This document shows positions 15,413 to 23,370 of a stretch of 64,000 nucleotides of DNA, one piece after another. This DNA is from a virus. Under the pieces are notes generated by a model. The model searched no databases. It was not told where the DNA came from and was given only the letters and a program-made list of their open reading frames with translations. Positions within the stretch are counted from its first letter, which is position 1. Each line of letters opens with the position of its first letter. The stretch is from positions 116,376-180,375 of IMG/VR virus record IMGVR_UViG_3300023170_000007, one strand, 5' to 3'. A program made the position numbers and the translations under genes.

Positions 15413-15672
15413 AGGTCACACCATCACCAAGCCTGATGAGACACCATCAGAGAGAGTACTATGACCCATCTCGTCTGATTCAGATCATCGACGAGCTGAT
15501 AATAACATCACCTGATATTCCAAATTCTTACAGATTTATGACCTCGACAGGACTAATCATACATGAGAAGTGTAGGTCTTTAGAGGAGTTTCTTAAAAAT
15601 AAGACTGATGCGAGGAGCTTGCGAGTCAAGAATCTTCTGTCCAGACTTCTAAGGCTTAATCAGGAGGTCTGA
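15409..15672 (+). CDS. small protein of unknown function
   Basis: 87 residues starting at TTG overlapping the previous stop. Helical, basic C-terminus ([20 protein letters not shown]). Sits directly before dnaJ, with an AGGAGG (15662-15667) inside its end that serves dnaJ. No recognisable domain. Confidence 0.6.
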   Translation: MKVTPSPSLMRHHQREYYDPSRLIQIIDELIITSPDIPNSYRFMTSTGLIIHEKCRSLEEFLKNKTDARSLRVKNLLSRLLRLNQEV

Positions 15673-15676
15673 TAAG

Positions 15677-16432
15677 ATGGACCCGTACGCTGTCTTAGGA
15701 GTGCAAAAGTCTGCATCACAAGATGAGATAAAGAAGTCATATCGAAAGTTAGCCCTTAAGTACCATCCTGACAGAAATACAGCCCCCGAAGCATCAGAAC
15801 AATTTAAGAAAGTCTCTGAAGCTTATTCCATGATAGGTGATCCGCAAGCTAGGAAAGACTACGAGTTGAAGTCTGGAAACCCGCGAAGCCGAGACTTTGA
15901 AGAGTTCTTCCGCGGAAGCCAGTGGGGATCATGGGATGAGATGTTCGGGACAAGATATCAAAAGACGCGACCTTACATTATAAAGGTGAAAATAGACTTC
16001 TCTCTGGAAGAGCTGAACAGCAGGCCCATGAAAAGCTTCCACTTGGATGGTCAGAGGATCGACTTTCGAGTCCCTCGTGGCGTTCGTCCAGGAGAAATCT
16101 TCAACGTCGAGTTAGGTGGTGGTCAGGAATTACATATAACTGCGGGAGTACTAAAGAATAAGCTGTTTGAGCTTAAGGGTGATGACCTGCATACACAAGT
16201 GAGTGTCCCTATTGACATTGCGCTGAAGGGTGGCGAGTTAAAGGTCCCGACGTTGTCAGGAACAATTAGTCTAAAGATTCCCGCGAGAACAAGTTCACAC
16301 ACAAAGCTAAGAGTGAAGTCATCTGGCCTACCTTTGAAAATTGCAGGTTTCGGATCTATAATCTATGAAGTGAGGTTGGATCTGAAGAAAATAAGTCCTG
16401 AATTATTATCATGGTCTTCTTCTTTCAATTAA
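15677..16432 (+). CDS. dnaJ: DnaJ/CbpA-type co-chaperone
   Basis: 251 residues. J domain at 3-66 with the essential HPD (KYHPDRN near 31-35). A short Gly-poor linker follows, and then a DnaJ C-terminal beta-sandwich pair ([40 protein letters not shown]). The Cys-rich zinc finger is absent, so this is a type B J-protein like CbpA. It would stimulate host DnaK, for example in virion protein folding. Strong AGGAGG start. Confidence 0.93.
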   Translation: MDPYAVLGVQKSASQDEIKKSYRKLALKYHPDRNTAPEASEQFKKVSEAYSMIGDPQARKDYELKSGNPRSRDFEEFFRGSQWGSWDEMFGTRYQKTRPYIIKVKIDFSLEELNSRPMKSFHLDGQRIDFRVPRGVRPGEIFNVELGGGQELHITAGVLKNKLFELKGDDLHTQVSVPIDIALKGGELKVPTLSGTISLKIPARTSSHTKLRVKSSGLPLKIAGFGSIIYEVRLDLKKISPELLSWSSSFN

Positions 16433-16433
16433 T

Positions 16434-16461
16434 TTGTACTTTACATTTTTGTTCGTATAAT
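16434..16461 (+). promoter_or_regulatory. TTGTAC-N16-TATAAT promoter
   Basis: TTGTAC 16434-16439, 16-base spacer, TATAAT 16456-16461, followed by AAGGAG and the ATG at 16492. Confidence 0.7.
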
Positions 16462-16491
16462 ATCAATAGTGGAGTTAAAGGAGTTTTAGCC

Positions 16492-16755
16492 ATGGGAGAA
16501 GTTGTGGACCTTCTTGAGTACAAACGGCTCAAGAAGACAGAGGAGGAAGAAGAGATAGAAAAGCTGAAGGCTGAACTACGTTCTCTCATTGGCGAGATAG
16601 GCGGGATTCATGTTGTACCTCTGGCGATGTCACGAGATATGACTGATCTTACGCACTTAGGTTTCGGATATTCTTTCGACCCGGGTGTGTACATGAGCTC
16701 TTCCTGTCCGTTCTACACGGTGAGTACATCAGGGGACAAAAGAGAAGATGAATAG
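16492..16755 (+). CDS. small protein with N-terminal coiled coil
   Basis: 87 residues. The N-terminal YKRLKKTEEEEEIEKLKAEL is a highly charged coiled coil; the C-terminal half (GFGYSFDPGVYMSS) is Gly/Tyr/Ser-rich. AAGGAG at 16478-16483 decides the ATG. Similar YKxxK-coiled-coil proteins occur in T4-like phages, from memory. Overlaps the following gene by 8 bases. Confidence 0.7.
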   Translation: MGEVVDLLEYKRLKKTEEEEEIEKLKAELRSLIGEIGGIHVVPLAMSRDMTDLTHLGFGYSFDPGVYMSSSCPFYTVSTSGDKREDE

Positions 16756-16963
16756 CGAACATTCTCTAAATACTGGAGATATTCTAGAAGATAGATATGG
16801 CAACAAAATGGTGATCGTAGATGTTTTGGCGCCTGAGAATACAGGTGCTGATTGTTTAGAATGCTTTGTTTTAGTTAACGGAAGAATCAAGAGGGTGAAC
16901 GCCAATAGTCCCTCTATTATCAAGTCTTATAAAAAAGAGAAAAGGAGCTTAAAAAATGGCTAA
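16748..16963 (+). CDS. small SH3/KOW-like protein
   Basis: 71 residues. SLNTGDILEDRYGNKMVIVD gives the TGDI strand-turn of the small-barrel family seen elsewhere in the window. A basic C-terminus (KSYKKEKRSLKNG) could bind nucleic acid. Its end overlaps the GapR-like gene. Confidence 0.65.
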   Translation: MNSEHSLNTGDILEDRYGNKMVIVDVLAPENTGADCLECFVLVNGRIKRVNANSPSIIKSYKKEKRSLKNG

Positions 16964-17189
16964 TCAGGAAATTGTTACAGAGTTCGTAGAGAAAGTACTT
17001 GCTTTCGAGTCTGAAAAGCGTGAGCTAGCAGAGGCAGAGAAGGAGCTGTACGCAGATTACAAGGACAAGCTTGACGTAAAGGCTTTCAAGATTGCCCTCC
17101 GGATTGCAAAGATGCGTGCAAAACTAGACTCCTCAGAAGATGCCGAAGTAGATCAAATTCTTGGTGTCGTTTCCACCCGCGTGCCATAA
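16956..17189 (+). CDS. GapR-like (DUF2312) DNA-binding protein
   Basis: 77 residues, helical: FVEKVLAFESEKRELAEAEK, LYADYKDKLDVKAFKIALRI and a short C-terminal helix. The order (I/V)E(R/K)...E.EK..L..........AK..G(L)DVK..R resembles the GapR/DUF2312 family of alphaproteobacteria, which binds overtwisted AT-rich DNA. The C-terminal part differs. Possible role: phage chromatin or transcription/replication support. Moderate confidence, based on pattern only. Confidence 0.6.
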   Translation: MANQEIVTEFVEKVLAFESEKRELAEAEKELYADYKDKLDVKAFKIALRIAKMRAKLDSSEDAEVDQILGVVSTRVP

Positions 17190-17232
17190 TTAACTGCGAC
17201 TTATTTATCACACTTTTTGGAGTTAATGTCCC

Positions 17233-17574
17233 ATGTTAGATATTAGAAATGATATGTATAAGGTCGGGCTGATTGGTGGAATAGTACTTTTATACGCCGC
17301 CTCAGCCTATAGTTATCTAAGCTCAACCGGTGATCGACAAACGTCTGGTGAATACTTGGCTACGCCTTCGACAGACAAAACGATGATCAGGGTTTTGGAA
17401 ACAGCGCGAGCTCATGGCGATCACAAGATACCTCACAAAAGCCTCCAGTCTGCGAATGTCATTGTACCGGGATCTACTTGCGTTATAACTAGTGAAAATC
17501 TAGACTTCAGTGGCGACTTTGTCGAGGTATCTGCCGACTGTTTTGCCGTGGGAAGCTCACAGGAAGCAGAGTGA
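17233..17574 (+). CDS. membrane-anchored exported protein, unknown
   Basis: 113 residues. One N-terminal helix (KVGLIGGIVLLYAASAYSYL), then a periplasmic part with two Cys. The order of short beta strands (VIVPGSTCVITSENLDFSGD) suggests a small beta domain. Overlaps the OmpA/vWA gene by 4 bases, so the two products are probably made together and may interact. Confidence 0.65.
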   Translation: MLDIRNDMYKVGLIGGIVLLYAASAYSYLSSTGDRQTSGEYLATPSTDKTMIRVLETARAHGDHKIPHKSLQSANVIVPGSTCVITSENLDFSGDFVEVSADCFAVGSSQEAE

Positions 17575-18467
17575 AATTTGCTGCCGGCCTGCTTACGCTA
17601 TTTCTACTATCCAGTAGCACCGCTGCTGATGAAAAGGCGTCTGAGTATATACTCTACAAGCATGAGCTACCAGACTGGGATGAAAGGTTTCAGTTAGCAG
17701 CTGGTACAGCGAAGGATAGATGCCAGCTCCATGAATGCTTGTGCTCTGTTTCTCGCCCGGTATCCTCTTCGCAATCGACCTTTGGCACAGGCACAGACCG
17801 CAGACATTCTCTCTATTTTTCAGAGGCAGGTTATGTCCCGAAAGAGAGTCAGAAAAGAAGTCTGGAGAACTGGATCAAGAAGCATTCTTTTAGTACGTCT
17901 ATCACACTCATCGGATACACAGATAGTTGCGGTACCCACGATTATAATGAGAAGCTGGTAAGAAACAGAGTCTCTGAAGTACGGCAAACGCTAACGGGCA
18001 TGGGATACCCGAAGGCTAGTTCTATCATTTTTAGGGCGGAAGCTAGTTACGGTCATGATCCTTCTTCCCGAAGGGTCGATGTGATAGTTCACCGAACAAG
18101 CCGGTTAACAACCATGATTGAAAAGGTACAAGCAGATGTCTACTTAATAGATGCCTCTGGTTCGATGTGGGGTAGCTGGAGAAAATGGTCTGATATAGTC
18201 GCTGTTTCTTTTAAACCCGGTTCGAGGATATACCTTTCGAAGTCTGAAGACTGCTATTCTGGACAATCACTTGACAAGGTGTCTCCGTCAGGCGCAACAG
18301 AAATATGGTACTCTTACTGGAAGGTATTGGATAAGATGAAGGCAGGAGAGACTCTAGTGGTGATATCAGACTTTCGATCAACTGTTCCACTTACTCGTAG
18401 AGAGGCGGAAATGATTGAAGAGAAAGTCAGGTCGAAGGGCATAAAGGTTATAGCTCTGAAGCCTTAA
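17571..18467 (+). CDS. exported protein with OmpA-like and von Willebrand A-like domains
   Basis: 298 residues, GTG start. Signal peptide (MKFAAGLLTLFLLSSSTAAD). Residues about 75-165 carry an OmpA-type peptidoglycan-binding motif, ITLIGYTDSCGTHDYNEKLV with RxxxV(R) following. The rest is a vWA-like Rossmann segment with a MIDAS-like DASGSMWGS (about 192-200) and VVISDFRST. A soluble periplasmic link between cell wall and a ligand is suggested. The fusion is unusual. Neighbouring genes have no obvious lysis role. Confidence 0.75.
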   Translation: MKFAAGLLTLFLLSSSTAADEKASEYILYKHELPDWDERFQLAAGTAKDRCQLHECLCSVSRPVSSSQSTFGTGTDRRHSLYFSEAGYVPKESQKRSLENWIKKHSFSTSITLIGYTDSCGTHDYNEKLVRNRVSEVRQTLTGMGYPKASSIIFRAEASYGHDPSSRRVDVIVHRTSRLTTMIEKVQADVYLIDASGSMWGSWRKWSDIVAVSFKPGSRIYLSKSEDCYSGQSLDKVSPSGATEIWYSYWKVLDKMKAGETLVVISDFRSTVPLTRREAEMIEEKVRSKGIKVIALKP

Positions 18468-18529
18468 CGTTACGCTTTTCCTTAATATGATATGAGGGTA
18501 AGGGATACAACATCAGGAGGGATCCTCAA

Positions 18530-18736
18530 ATGGCAAGAATGCAATCAGAAGACGTACAAGCTCTTCTAAACTTAAGGGCAAATTTAATCAACGATCACAT
18601 CCGGATGCTCGACGGCGCGACTAGCCCTCACACCGCGATGGTGAAGCAGGCCGATGTAGCTCGTTGCTTGTCAACAGCCATTCGAAATTTAGAGGAAATT
18701 CTAGCCACCGCCGGCGGCGTAGAATTTAATAAGTAG
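18530..18736 (+). CDS. small helical protein of unknown function
   Basis: 68 residues, strong AGGAGGGATCCTCAA leader before the ATG. All-helical, with NLRANLINDHIRMLDGATSP and VARCLSTAIRNLEEILA. The AGGAGGGATCCTC palindrome overlapping the ribosome-binding site could be a regulatory hairpin. Function unknown. Confidence 0.7.
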   Translation: MARMQSEDVQALLNLRANLINDHIRMLDGATSPHTAMVKQADVARCLSTAIRNLEEILATAGGVEFNK

Positions 18737-18738
18737 CT

Positions 18739-18767
18739 TTGTAAACTCCTCTTTCTAGAGTTATTAT
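18739..18767 (+). promoter_or_regulatory. TTGTAA-N17-TATTAT promoter
   Basis: TTGTAA 18739-18744, 17-base spacer, TATTAT 18762-18767; AGGAG and the ATG of the next gene follow. Confidence 0.65.
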
Positions 18768-18800
18768 AGAAATAGTTCTAGCAATCAAATAGGAGAACTT

Positions 18801-19208
18801 ATGAAGCAGTATCGTAACAACTATAAGAATATGCACCCACAGTCAGCAAGGCACATCGGCCGAGAGATTGTGCTAGCCACTCTTTCTGACTCTAATGCTG
18901 AGAATGTTAATCGACGTCTAAAGTCTGCCGGAGTTACCAATCCTGACGGTACAGACGTTGTGTTTTCAGAGCCACACTTGGATCAGATGAAGACAGGACT
19001 AGCTTCTATTATTGAGATGGTTCAGGATAGGGCTCCACATCGATTCGAGGAAGCTCTTGACCTTGTAATCAATATGCACACAGGTGGATCTTACGGCCCA
19101 TGGTATCGTAAGTGGTACATCCCATACGCTTTAGAGACCGGAGCTCCTCTTTGGGTATCTTCATCTGAAGCTCATGAAGTTGTAGACCGACTACGCAGCG
19201 CAGCGTAA
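18801..19208 (+). CDS. protein of unknown function, own transcription unit
   Basis: 135 residues, helical, no membrane segment. N-terminus is basic (MKQYRNNYKNMHPQSARHIG). A Trp/Tyr cluster GGSYGPWYRKWYIPYALETG sits near 100-119. It is flanked by a promoter (18739) and a strong terminator (19232), so it is transcribed alone; such isolation is typical of abundantly made phage proteins. No family recognised. Confidence 0.75.
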   Translation: MKQYRNNYKNMHPQSARHIGREIVLATLSDSNAENVNRRLKSAGVTNPDGTDVVFSEPHLDQMKTGLASIIEMVQDRAPHRFEEALDLVINMHTGGSYGPWYRKWYIPYALETGAPLWVSSSEAHEVVDRLRSAA

Positions 19209-19231
19209 CAACATTTCTTATATGAGTATAT

Positions 19232-19254
19232 GGGGGGGCTTTGCTCCCCTTTTT
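19232..19254 (+). terminator. rho-independent terminator
   Basis: GGGGGGC-TTT-GCTCCCC hairpin followed directly by a run of five T and then ACTTTT. Ends the single-gene unit 18801-19208. Confidence 0.85.
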
Positions 19255-19307
19255 ACTTTTTCGCTCTATTTATCTATAGATAACTTTGTTGTAAAGGGTA
19301 CAACGCC

Positions 19308-19772
19308 GTGAGCGGAAAAAACAATAAGGAAGAAGAGACTTTATTTGTAAAGGGTAACTATGTTGCCGTAATGAATGGTAAGGTCGACGCTAGCGGTCTT
19401 GTATCAACCTCTGTGACAGTATGTACCATTTTGCACGTAGGCTGTGATGACGTGTTTGTGCAGTCTACATCCAGCCAGTTTTCTAATCCAGTAAGGTATA
19501 TCGTTTCTAAACAAGCGTGCGTTCCTCTCTCCATAGATCCCGGGAATGTCGTTGGTTGTGTGCCTGCCCAGCCCTCAATCGGAGATATGGTTTTGTTTCA
19601 TGATAAGCTGACGTGGTCGAGTAAAGAGCTTGAACTTATAGTTGGTACTGTATATGAAATATCTTTTATGAAGGGACGTCCGTCAACCGCGACTGTAATG
19701 AGAGGCACTGACATGATCGAGCTACCGTACGCCAGTTTGCTGGTTTTACAGAAGGCACATTCGGTAGTGTAA
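19308..19772 (+). CDS. protein of unknown function, barrel-like
   Basis: 154 residues, GTG start. Beta-rich; VKGNYVAVMNGKV at the N-terminus and PSIGDMVLFHDKLTW near 90 resemble two successive SH3/KOW-like small barrels, suggesting a duplicated form of the window's tiny-barrel family. Several Cys. No catalytic motif seen. Confidence 0.65.
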   Translation: MSGKNNKEEETLFVKGNYVAVMNGKVDASGLVSTSVTVCTILHVGCDDVFVQSTSSQFSNPVRYIVSKQACVPLSIDPGNVVGCVPAQPSIGDMVLFHDKLTWSSKELELIVGTVYEISFMKGRPSTATVMRGTDMIELPYASLLVLQKAHSVV

Positions 19773-19801
19773 TTGTTCGACCAAACGCTTATAGTATAGC
19801 C

Positions 19802-20257
19802 ATGAGCAAAGAAAGCAGCAAACCAACAAGTAAGAAAGCATCGGCACGGGGCGCACGTAAGTCTCTCGTCGCGGAATATAAGGCGAAAGCAAGGGGCAAA
19901 AAAACTTCTAGCGTTTCCTCAAAGAAAAGTGCCGATAAGAGTAAGCCAGTTCGACGAACGCCCACGAAGATTACATACAACCCTATCACGGAAATGGAAG
20001 TGGCCGGAGAAGTTTATCGCACCGGTGACATCGCACACTTCGTTTTAGAGGGCCGGATGGAGTCCAAGAAGCCTCACACCGGTGAGATCAAGGAATGTTA
20101 TCCCAACGATCGGATGGAGCCGAGCGTGGCAGTTTGGGACCAGACCGACGGCAAATACAGAACAATCAGAGCCAGATTGGTTGGATGGACAGCCACAGAA
20201 GCAAAGAAGAAATGGCAGGAGTTCCTCGGTGACAACCCGGAAAAAGATTACTACTAA
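19802..20257 (+). CDS. protein with basic histone-like tail and barrel domain
   Basis: 151 residues. The first ~60 residues are Lys/Ala/Ser/Arg-rich (SKKASARGARKSLVAEYKAK) like H1/HU tails; residues 65-150 are beta-rich (GEVYRTGDIAHFVLEGR). DNA or RNA binding is inferred from charge. AGCC before ATG, weak RBS; a TTGTTC...TATAGC pair at 19772-19799 could be a weak promoter. Confidence 0.7.
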   Translation: MSKESSKPTSKKASARGARKSLVAEYKAKARGKKTSSVSSKKSADKSKPVRRTPTKITYNPITEMEVAGEVYRTGDIAHFVLEGRMESKKPHTGEIKECYPNDRMEPSVAVWDQTDGKYRTIRARLVGWTATEAKKKWQEFLGDNPEKDYY

Positions 20258-20270
20258 TAAAGAGAGTGAT

Positions 20271-20558
20271 GTGATTCAATCGTCACGCCGTAAGCGTGCC
20301 TCTAGAATCGACCCCCTCTCAGAGCACTGGTTCCACCCCAGAACCCCTTTCGCTCCCGGAGACATAGTTGCCATCAAGTGGGCAGATGATGCGCTTTCTC
20401 ACCTCATGAATGAGGGTCCTCGGAGAACAGGAGTTGTCCTGACCGTGCTTGACGATACCACACCTGAGGGTGTTGAAGTCATGTGGGACTCGGGGGATAT
20501 TGATTGGGATTACGCCGATGACCTCCGACACGTTGAGGAGAGTCCACGACATGAGTAA
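20271..20558 (+). CDS. small SH3/KOW-like protein
   Basis: 95 residues from a GTG following AGAGAG; the basic start SSRRKRASR precedes FAPGDIVAIKWADDAL, the GDIV barrel motif. The end DIDWDYADDLRHVEE is acidic. Overlaps the sulfotransferase gene by 8 bases, so the two are translationally coupled. Confidence 0.7.
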   Translation: MIQSSRRKRASRIDPLSEHWFHPRTPFAPGDIVAIKWADDALSHLMNEGPRRTGVVLTVLDDTTPEGVEVMWDSGDIDWDYADDLRHVEESPRHE

Positions 20559-21381
20559 AGAGAGAAAACACATACTTCACATTCACGTTCCCAAGACAGG
20601 CGGGACTTGGTTCAACAGAGTCATGCACGAGCACCTGGGTACCGCATTTACTAGTGCCGATCACAACGCTGTCGAGTGGGCCGTCGAGGGCACGATGAAG
20701 GTCCCGTTCTGGATCACAAGCGGAGCTGAGCACGTCGCTATAACGCTGCAAGGCATCGATGCCGAGGGTAACCGCGTCCCAAACCTCCTCCGCCCGGAGA
20801 TTTACACGCGAGTCGGCATCTGCCGGAATCCGTTCGAGCTGCTTGTGAGTCACTGGAGCCACGACCACCCCGCTGACCGCGAGCGTGCCGCTCGCTGGGG
20901 CGCGCTGCCAGCCGGCCCGGTCGGTTGGGACTGCACCAACGCGGTTCACGGCATCTCAAGTTTTGACGGCTTCATCAAACGCCTGACAGATCCTGAGTTT
21001 CCCTGGGCTCACGCAACGTTGCAGCAGTCGCTGCACTACCAGTTACTGACGACAAAACGCCCACCCCGGGTCACTGTTGACTATGTGCTGAGGAACGAGC
21101 GGTTGACGGAGGCAACGCGAGAGCTCTTGGGCTTTCTGGGCATTGAACCCAATGAGACCACGCTCGCGAGCGATCGCGCCAGCAACAGCAGCCGCCACCG
21201 AGACTACCGGAGCTACTATACCGACGAGTTGCGCGAGCTTGTGGAGACCCACTATGCCCGAGACCTGGACACGCTTGGGTACGATTTTGACGGGTCAACG
21301 ATCGACGCGGCGTGGTTTGCCATGGACCCTGCTGAAGAGCTGCCCGAGACCGCCATTGACACATATGTGTTAAAGGTGTAA
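20551..21381 (+). CDS. PAPS-dependent sulfotransferase-like protein
   Basis: 276 residues. ILHIHVPKTGGTWFNRVMHE at the N-terminus is the 5'-phosphosulfate-binding loop of the sulfotransferase-2 family; RNPFELLVSHWS near 90-101 is the 3'-phosphate-binding segment. Size and order fit a soluble carbohydrate or small-molecule sulfotransferase. It needs PAPS; an APS kinase gene is at 45300. Acceptor unknown (host surface glycan, virion or metabolite). The gene opens a GC-richer block, suggesting separate acquisition. The ATG at 20551 matches the family start. Confidence 0.8.
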   Translation: MSKERKHILHIHVPKTGGTWFNRVMHEHLGTAFTSADHNAVEWAVEGTMKVPFWITSGAEHVAITLQGIDAEGNRVPNLLRPEIYTRVGICRNPFELLVSHWSHDHPADRERAARWGALPAGPVGWDCTNAVHGISSFDGFIKRLTDPEFPWAHATLQQSLHYQLLTTKRPPRVTVDYVLRNERLTEATRELLGFLGIEPNETTLASDRASNSSRHRDYRSYYTDELRELVETHYARDLDTLGYDFDGSTIDAAWFAMDPAEELPETAIDTYVLKV

Positions 21382-21390
21382 TTGCTCGAC

Positions 21391-21424
21391 AATCGTGCAA
21401 AGGTGCACCCACTTAGTGTATAAT
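21391..21424 (+). promoter_or_regulatory. AATCGTGCA-type promoter
   Basis: AATCGTGCA 21391-21399, 19-base spacer, TATAAT 21419-21424. Drives the operon of small genes from 21468. Confidence 0.85.
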
Positions 21425-21429
21425 ATAGA

Positions 21430-21454
21430 TGTTGGTGGGGCTGATCCCCCAACA
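21430..21454 (+). promoter_or_regulatory. 5'-leader hairpin
   Basis: TGTTGGTGGGG...CCCCCAACA forms a long stem with one bulge, starting at the predicted 5' end of the transcript and placed just before the GGAG ribosome-binding site. Similar leaders follow the promoters at 22336, 29109 and 39182. Confidence 0.6.
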
Positions 21455-21467
21455 CTGGAGAGTGCTC

Positions 21468-21662
21468 ATGGACATCATCGTTACCGACAAGATCACCGCC
21501 GTCTGGGGCCGCGATGTTACCGGCGTCAAGTACGTCCTCAACATCATTGAGACCGAAAACCTGACTCTGCCCCGCACCGCCGCCACCGGTCTCACCGGTG
21601 CCGACCTGGGCTGGACTGCCTACCCCACGGCGCGGGTGACCCTCGACCGTCGGGCGCGATGA
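21468..21662 (+). CDS. small protein of unknown function
   Basis: 64 residues, ATG after GGAGAGTGCTC. Beta-rich start (DIIVTDKITAVWGRDVTGVK), Thr/Ala-rich middle and basic end. GC-rich codon use like its neighbours. First gene after an AATCGTGCA promoter and leader hairpin. Overlaps the next gene by 4 bases. Confidence 0.65.
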   Translation: MDIIVTDKITAVWGRDVTGVKYVLNIIETENLTLPRTAATGLTGADLGWTAYPTARVTLDRRAR

Positions 21663-21886
21663 CGCGCTATGATGATACCACCGGGCCTGCGCCGGGCACG
21701 CTTGTCGCTAACTGCAACGAGTTCAGCGCTTGTTACGGGAGTGTTGGCCTTGTCATTGAGGAAAACCGGTCGACGCTCGCCGCTCTCGTTTACTTTTTTG
21801 TTGACCAGAAAATGCGACCTGAACGCTGGGTGTACTGGCGACACTTGTGCGATGTGGAGGATGTAGATGACGCGCAACTCACTTGA
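21659..21886 (+). CDS. small SH3/KOW-like protein
   Basis: 75 residues. TGPAPGTLVANCNEFSACYG places PGTLV as the barrel opening, followed by SVGLVIEENRSTLAALVYFF. Likely one more member of the tiny-barrel set. ATGA overlap with the gene before it and 20-base overlap with the gene after. Confidence 0.6.
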   Translation: MTRYDDTTGPAPGTLVANCNEFSACYGSVGLVIEENRSTLAALVYFFVDQKMRPERWVYWRHLCDVEDVDDAQLT

Positions 21887-22328
21887 CTTTTTCTCTGGTC
21901 GATCACAGGATGGGTTTGACCGCTTTGATCCGGATCCCTATGTGACCCAAACCCGGGACCACTTCCTGGCGCTGGTCGGCGGCGAGTTTGATTACTACGG
22001 TGCTGACGGTGCCGAGCATGAGTTCAAGATTGACGGCATTGTCTTCAGGGTCCTTGAGGATCCCCAAGACGGGTACCGAAGCTGCCTGGGCGTGATCGAG
22101 TACAGCCCCGACCAGAGCCGCGGGATCTTCTTCACTCAACCTCTGGCGCGAGTCCGGCTGGAACAGTACGACTTGTACAAGGGCGATGACGTCTACAACG
22201 AGGCGTGTCAAGGGTACCGGTTGGTCGACGTTGATGACGCTCACGTCTGGCTTGAGTTCGGGACTGACAACTACAATGACTACTACCCGATATTCATCTT
22301 CCGGCACTGGGCAAAACCGCCGGCATAG
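21867..22328 (+). CDS. protein of unknown function
   Basis: 153 residues, rich in Asp, Tyr and Phe, very acidic (pI clearly below 5 by composition). FFSGRSQDGFDRFDPDPYVT, then alternating strands such as EFKIDGIVFRVLEDPQDGYR. No catalytic motif. Acidity and operon position suggest a DNA-mimic-like or regulatory early protein, which is only a guess. Confidence 0.6.
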   Translation: MTRNSLDFFSGRSQDGFDRFDPDPYVTQTRDHFLALVGGEFDYYGADGAEHEFKIDGIVFRVLEDPQDGYRSCLGVIEYSPDQSRGIFFTQPLARVRLEQYDLYKGDDVYNEACQGYRLVDVDDAHVWLEFGTDNYNDYYPIFIFRHWAKPPA

Positions 22329-22335
22329 TTTTGAA

Positions 22336-22369
22336 AATCGTGCAAAACGCACTCGCTCTATGGTATTAT
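22336..22369 (+). promoter_or_regulatory. AATCGTGCA-type promoter with leader hairpin
   Basis: AATCGTGCA 22336-22344, 19-base spacer, TATTAT 22364-22369. A GTGGGG-ATTGGA-CCCCAC hairpin follows at 22379-22396, then AAGAGG and the ATG at 22418. Confidence 0.8.
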
Positions 22370-22417
22370 AATGATGTTGGTGGGGATTGGACCCCACTCA
22401 CGAAACAAGAGGTGACA

Positions 22418-22585
22418 ATGCGTTGCAACTACAATTGGGTTCAGGTTCGCCGGCGTGGCGAGTGGGTTGACAACGATGAGGGGTATAACTACCGTTACTG
22501 CCCGTGCTGCGCTCGGACCACCGAGCATGATCTCGACAAGTGCGTTCCCTGTGACGACCGGCGCGCCCGCGCCCGGCGGCGCTAG
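22418..22585 (+). CDS. small zinc-ribbon-like protein
   Basis: 55 residues. Two Cys pairs, YRYCPCCARTTEHDLDKCVP then C: a CxxC-x(n)-CxxC arrangement typical of a zinc ribbon. A poly-Arg C-terminus (RRARARRR) suggests nucleic-acid binding. Opens an operon of tiny genes. Confidence 0.65.
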   Translation: MRCNYNWVQVRRRGEWVDNDEGYNYRYCPCCARTTEHDLDKCVPCDDRRARARRR

Positions 22586-22594
22586 GGGGTGGTG

Positions 22595-22849
22595 ATGAAG
22601 ACTGCTGAGGTTCACGTTTCTTTTGACGGCTCTGACTGGCGCAACCGGTTCACGATGCGGAGCCCGACAGGTCGTGTTGTCACTCTGCATTGCAACGGCA
22701 AGTGGAGCAAGATGAGCCGGGAGCTGCGGCGCCTCGTCAATAAGTACCAGTTCGCAGACGCGGCAGACATTCCCTGGGGTAGTACACGGAAAGAAACTGT
22801 TACTTACGACGTGATGGCTGAGATCCTGAGCCTCAGCAAGGTGTACTAA
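22595..22849 (+). CDS. small protein of unknown function
   Basis: 84 residues. GTG GTG ATG cluster at 22589-22597 right after AGGGGG; the ATG at 22595 is preferred. N-terminal beta hairpins (EVHVSFDGSDWRNRF) then helices (SRELRRLVNKYQFADAADIP). TAATG overlap with the next gene. Confidence 0.6.
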   Translation: MKTAEVHVSFDGSDWRNRFTMRSPTGRVVTLHCNGKWSKMSRELRRLVNKYQFADAADIPWGSTRKETVTYDVMAEILSLSKVY

Positions 22850-23016
22850 TGGAGCTCAACGTCGGAGACATCGTCACCTGCAACTGCGAGGCGAAGACGT
22901 GGTACCAGGGAATCCCTGGCATCATTGTCGAGATTGACGCGCTCAAGGACGTTCATGTCCTCTATGACAACGGTCGGGTCATTCGCCTTGCCCGTTCTGG
23001 GTTGGTGCTGGCATGA
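22849..23016 (+). CDS. tiny SH3/KOW-like protein
   Basis: 55 residues: MELNVGDIVTCNCEAKTWYQ, then GIIVEIDALKDVHVLYDNGR. The VGDIV opening plus the GxIxE(I) and VLYDNG strands are the clearest form of the family. Overlaps both neighbours, in a run of three such genes (22849-23370). Confidence 0.7.
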   Translation: MELNVGDIVTCNCEAKTWYQGIPGIIVEIDALKDVHVLYDNGRVIRLARSGLVLA

Positions 23017-23207
23017 AGGTCGGTGATGTTGTTCTCATGATCGGTGTTCGGGGCATGGGGGTCGAAGTCACAGCTGTTGTGGGAGTCATCATGGCACCCT
23101 GGAAGATTGATGACTGGTGGGAGGTCATGACACCGCATCACGGTATCATTCACTGGCCTGAGAGTCAGATGCAGAGAGTGGAGATGGGCGATGATGAAAC
23201 CCGGTGA
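23013..23207 (+). CDS. tiny SH3/KOW-like protein
   Basis: 64 residues: MKVGDVVLMIGVRGMGVEVT, then VVGVIMAPWKIDDWWEVMTP. Same opening and spacing as its neighbours. Starts in an ATGA overlap. Confidence 0.7.
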   Translation: MKVGDVVLMIGVRGMGVEVTAVVGVIMAPWKIDDWWEVMTPHHGIIHWPESQMQRVEMGDDETR

Positions 23208-23370
23208 TCTTGTGTACGATCATGACCTGGATATGATGGGCCTTGTGATCAATGAGTGGGCAAAGGGGGAGAAGTCAACACTGTTCCAGGTCATGTTCAG
23301 CACCAGCTTCCTCACCATCTGCTCAAGTTCGGACCCAAGCACGGAGGTGATTAGTGAAAATCAGAACTAG
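23191..23370 (+). CDS. tiny SH3/KOW-like protein
   Basis: 59 residues, MMKPGDLVYDHDLDMMGLVI at the N-terminus: the PGDLV opening and GLVI strand of the family. Its 3' end overlaps the HExxH gene by 17 bases. Confidence 0.65.
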   Translation: MMKPGDLVYDHDLDMMGLVINEWAKGEKSTLFQVMFSTSFLTICSSSDPSTEVISENQN

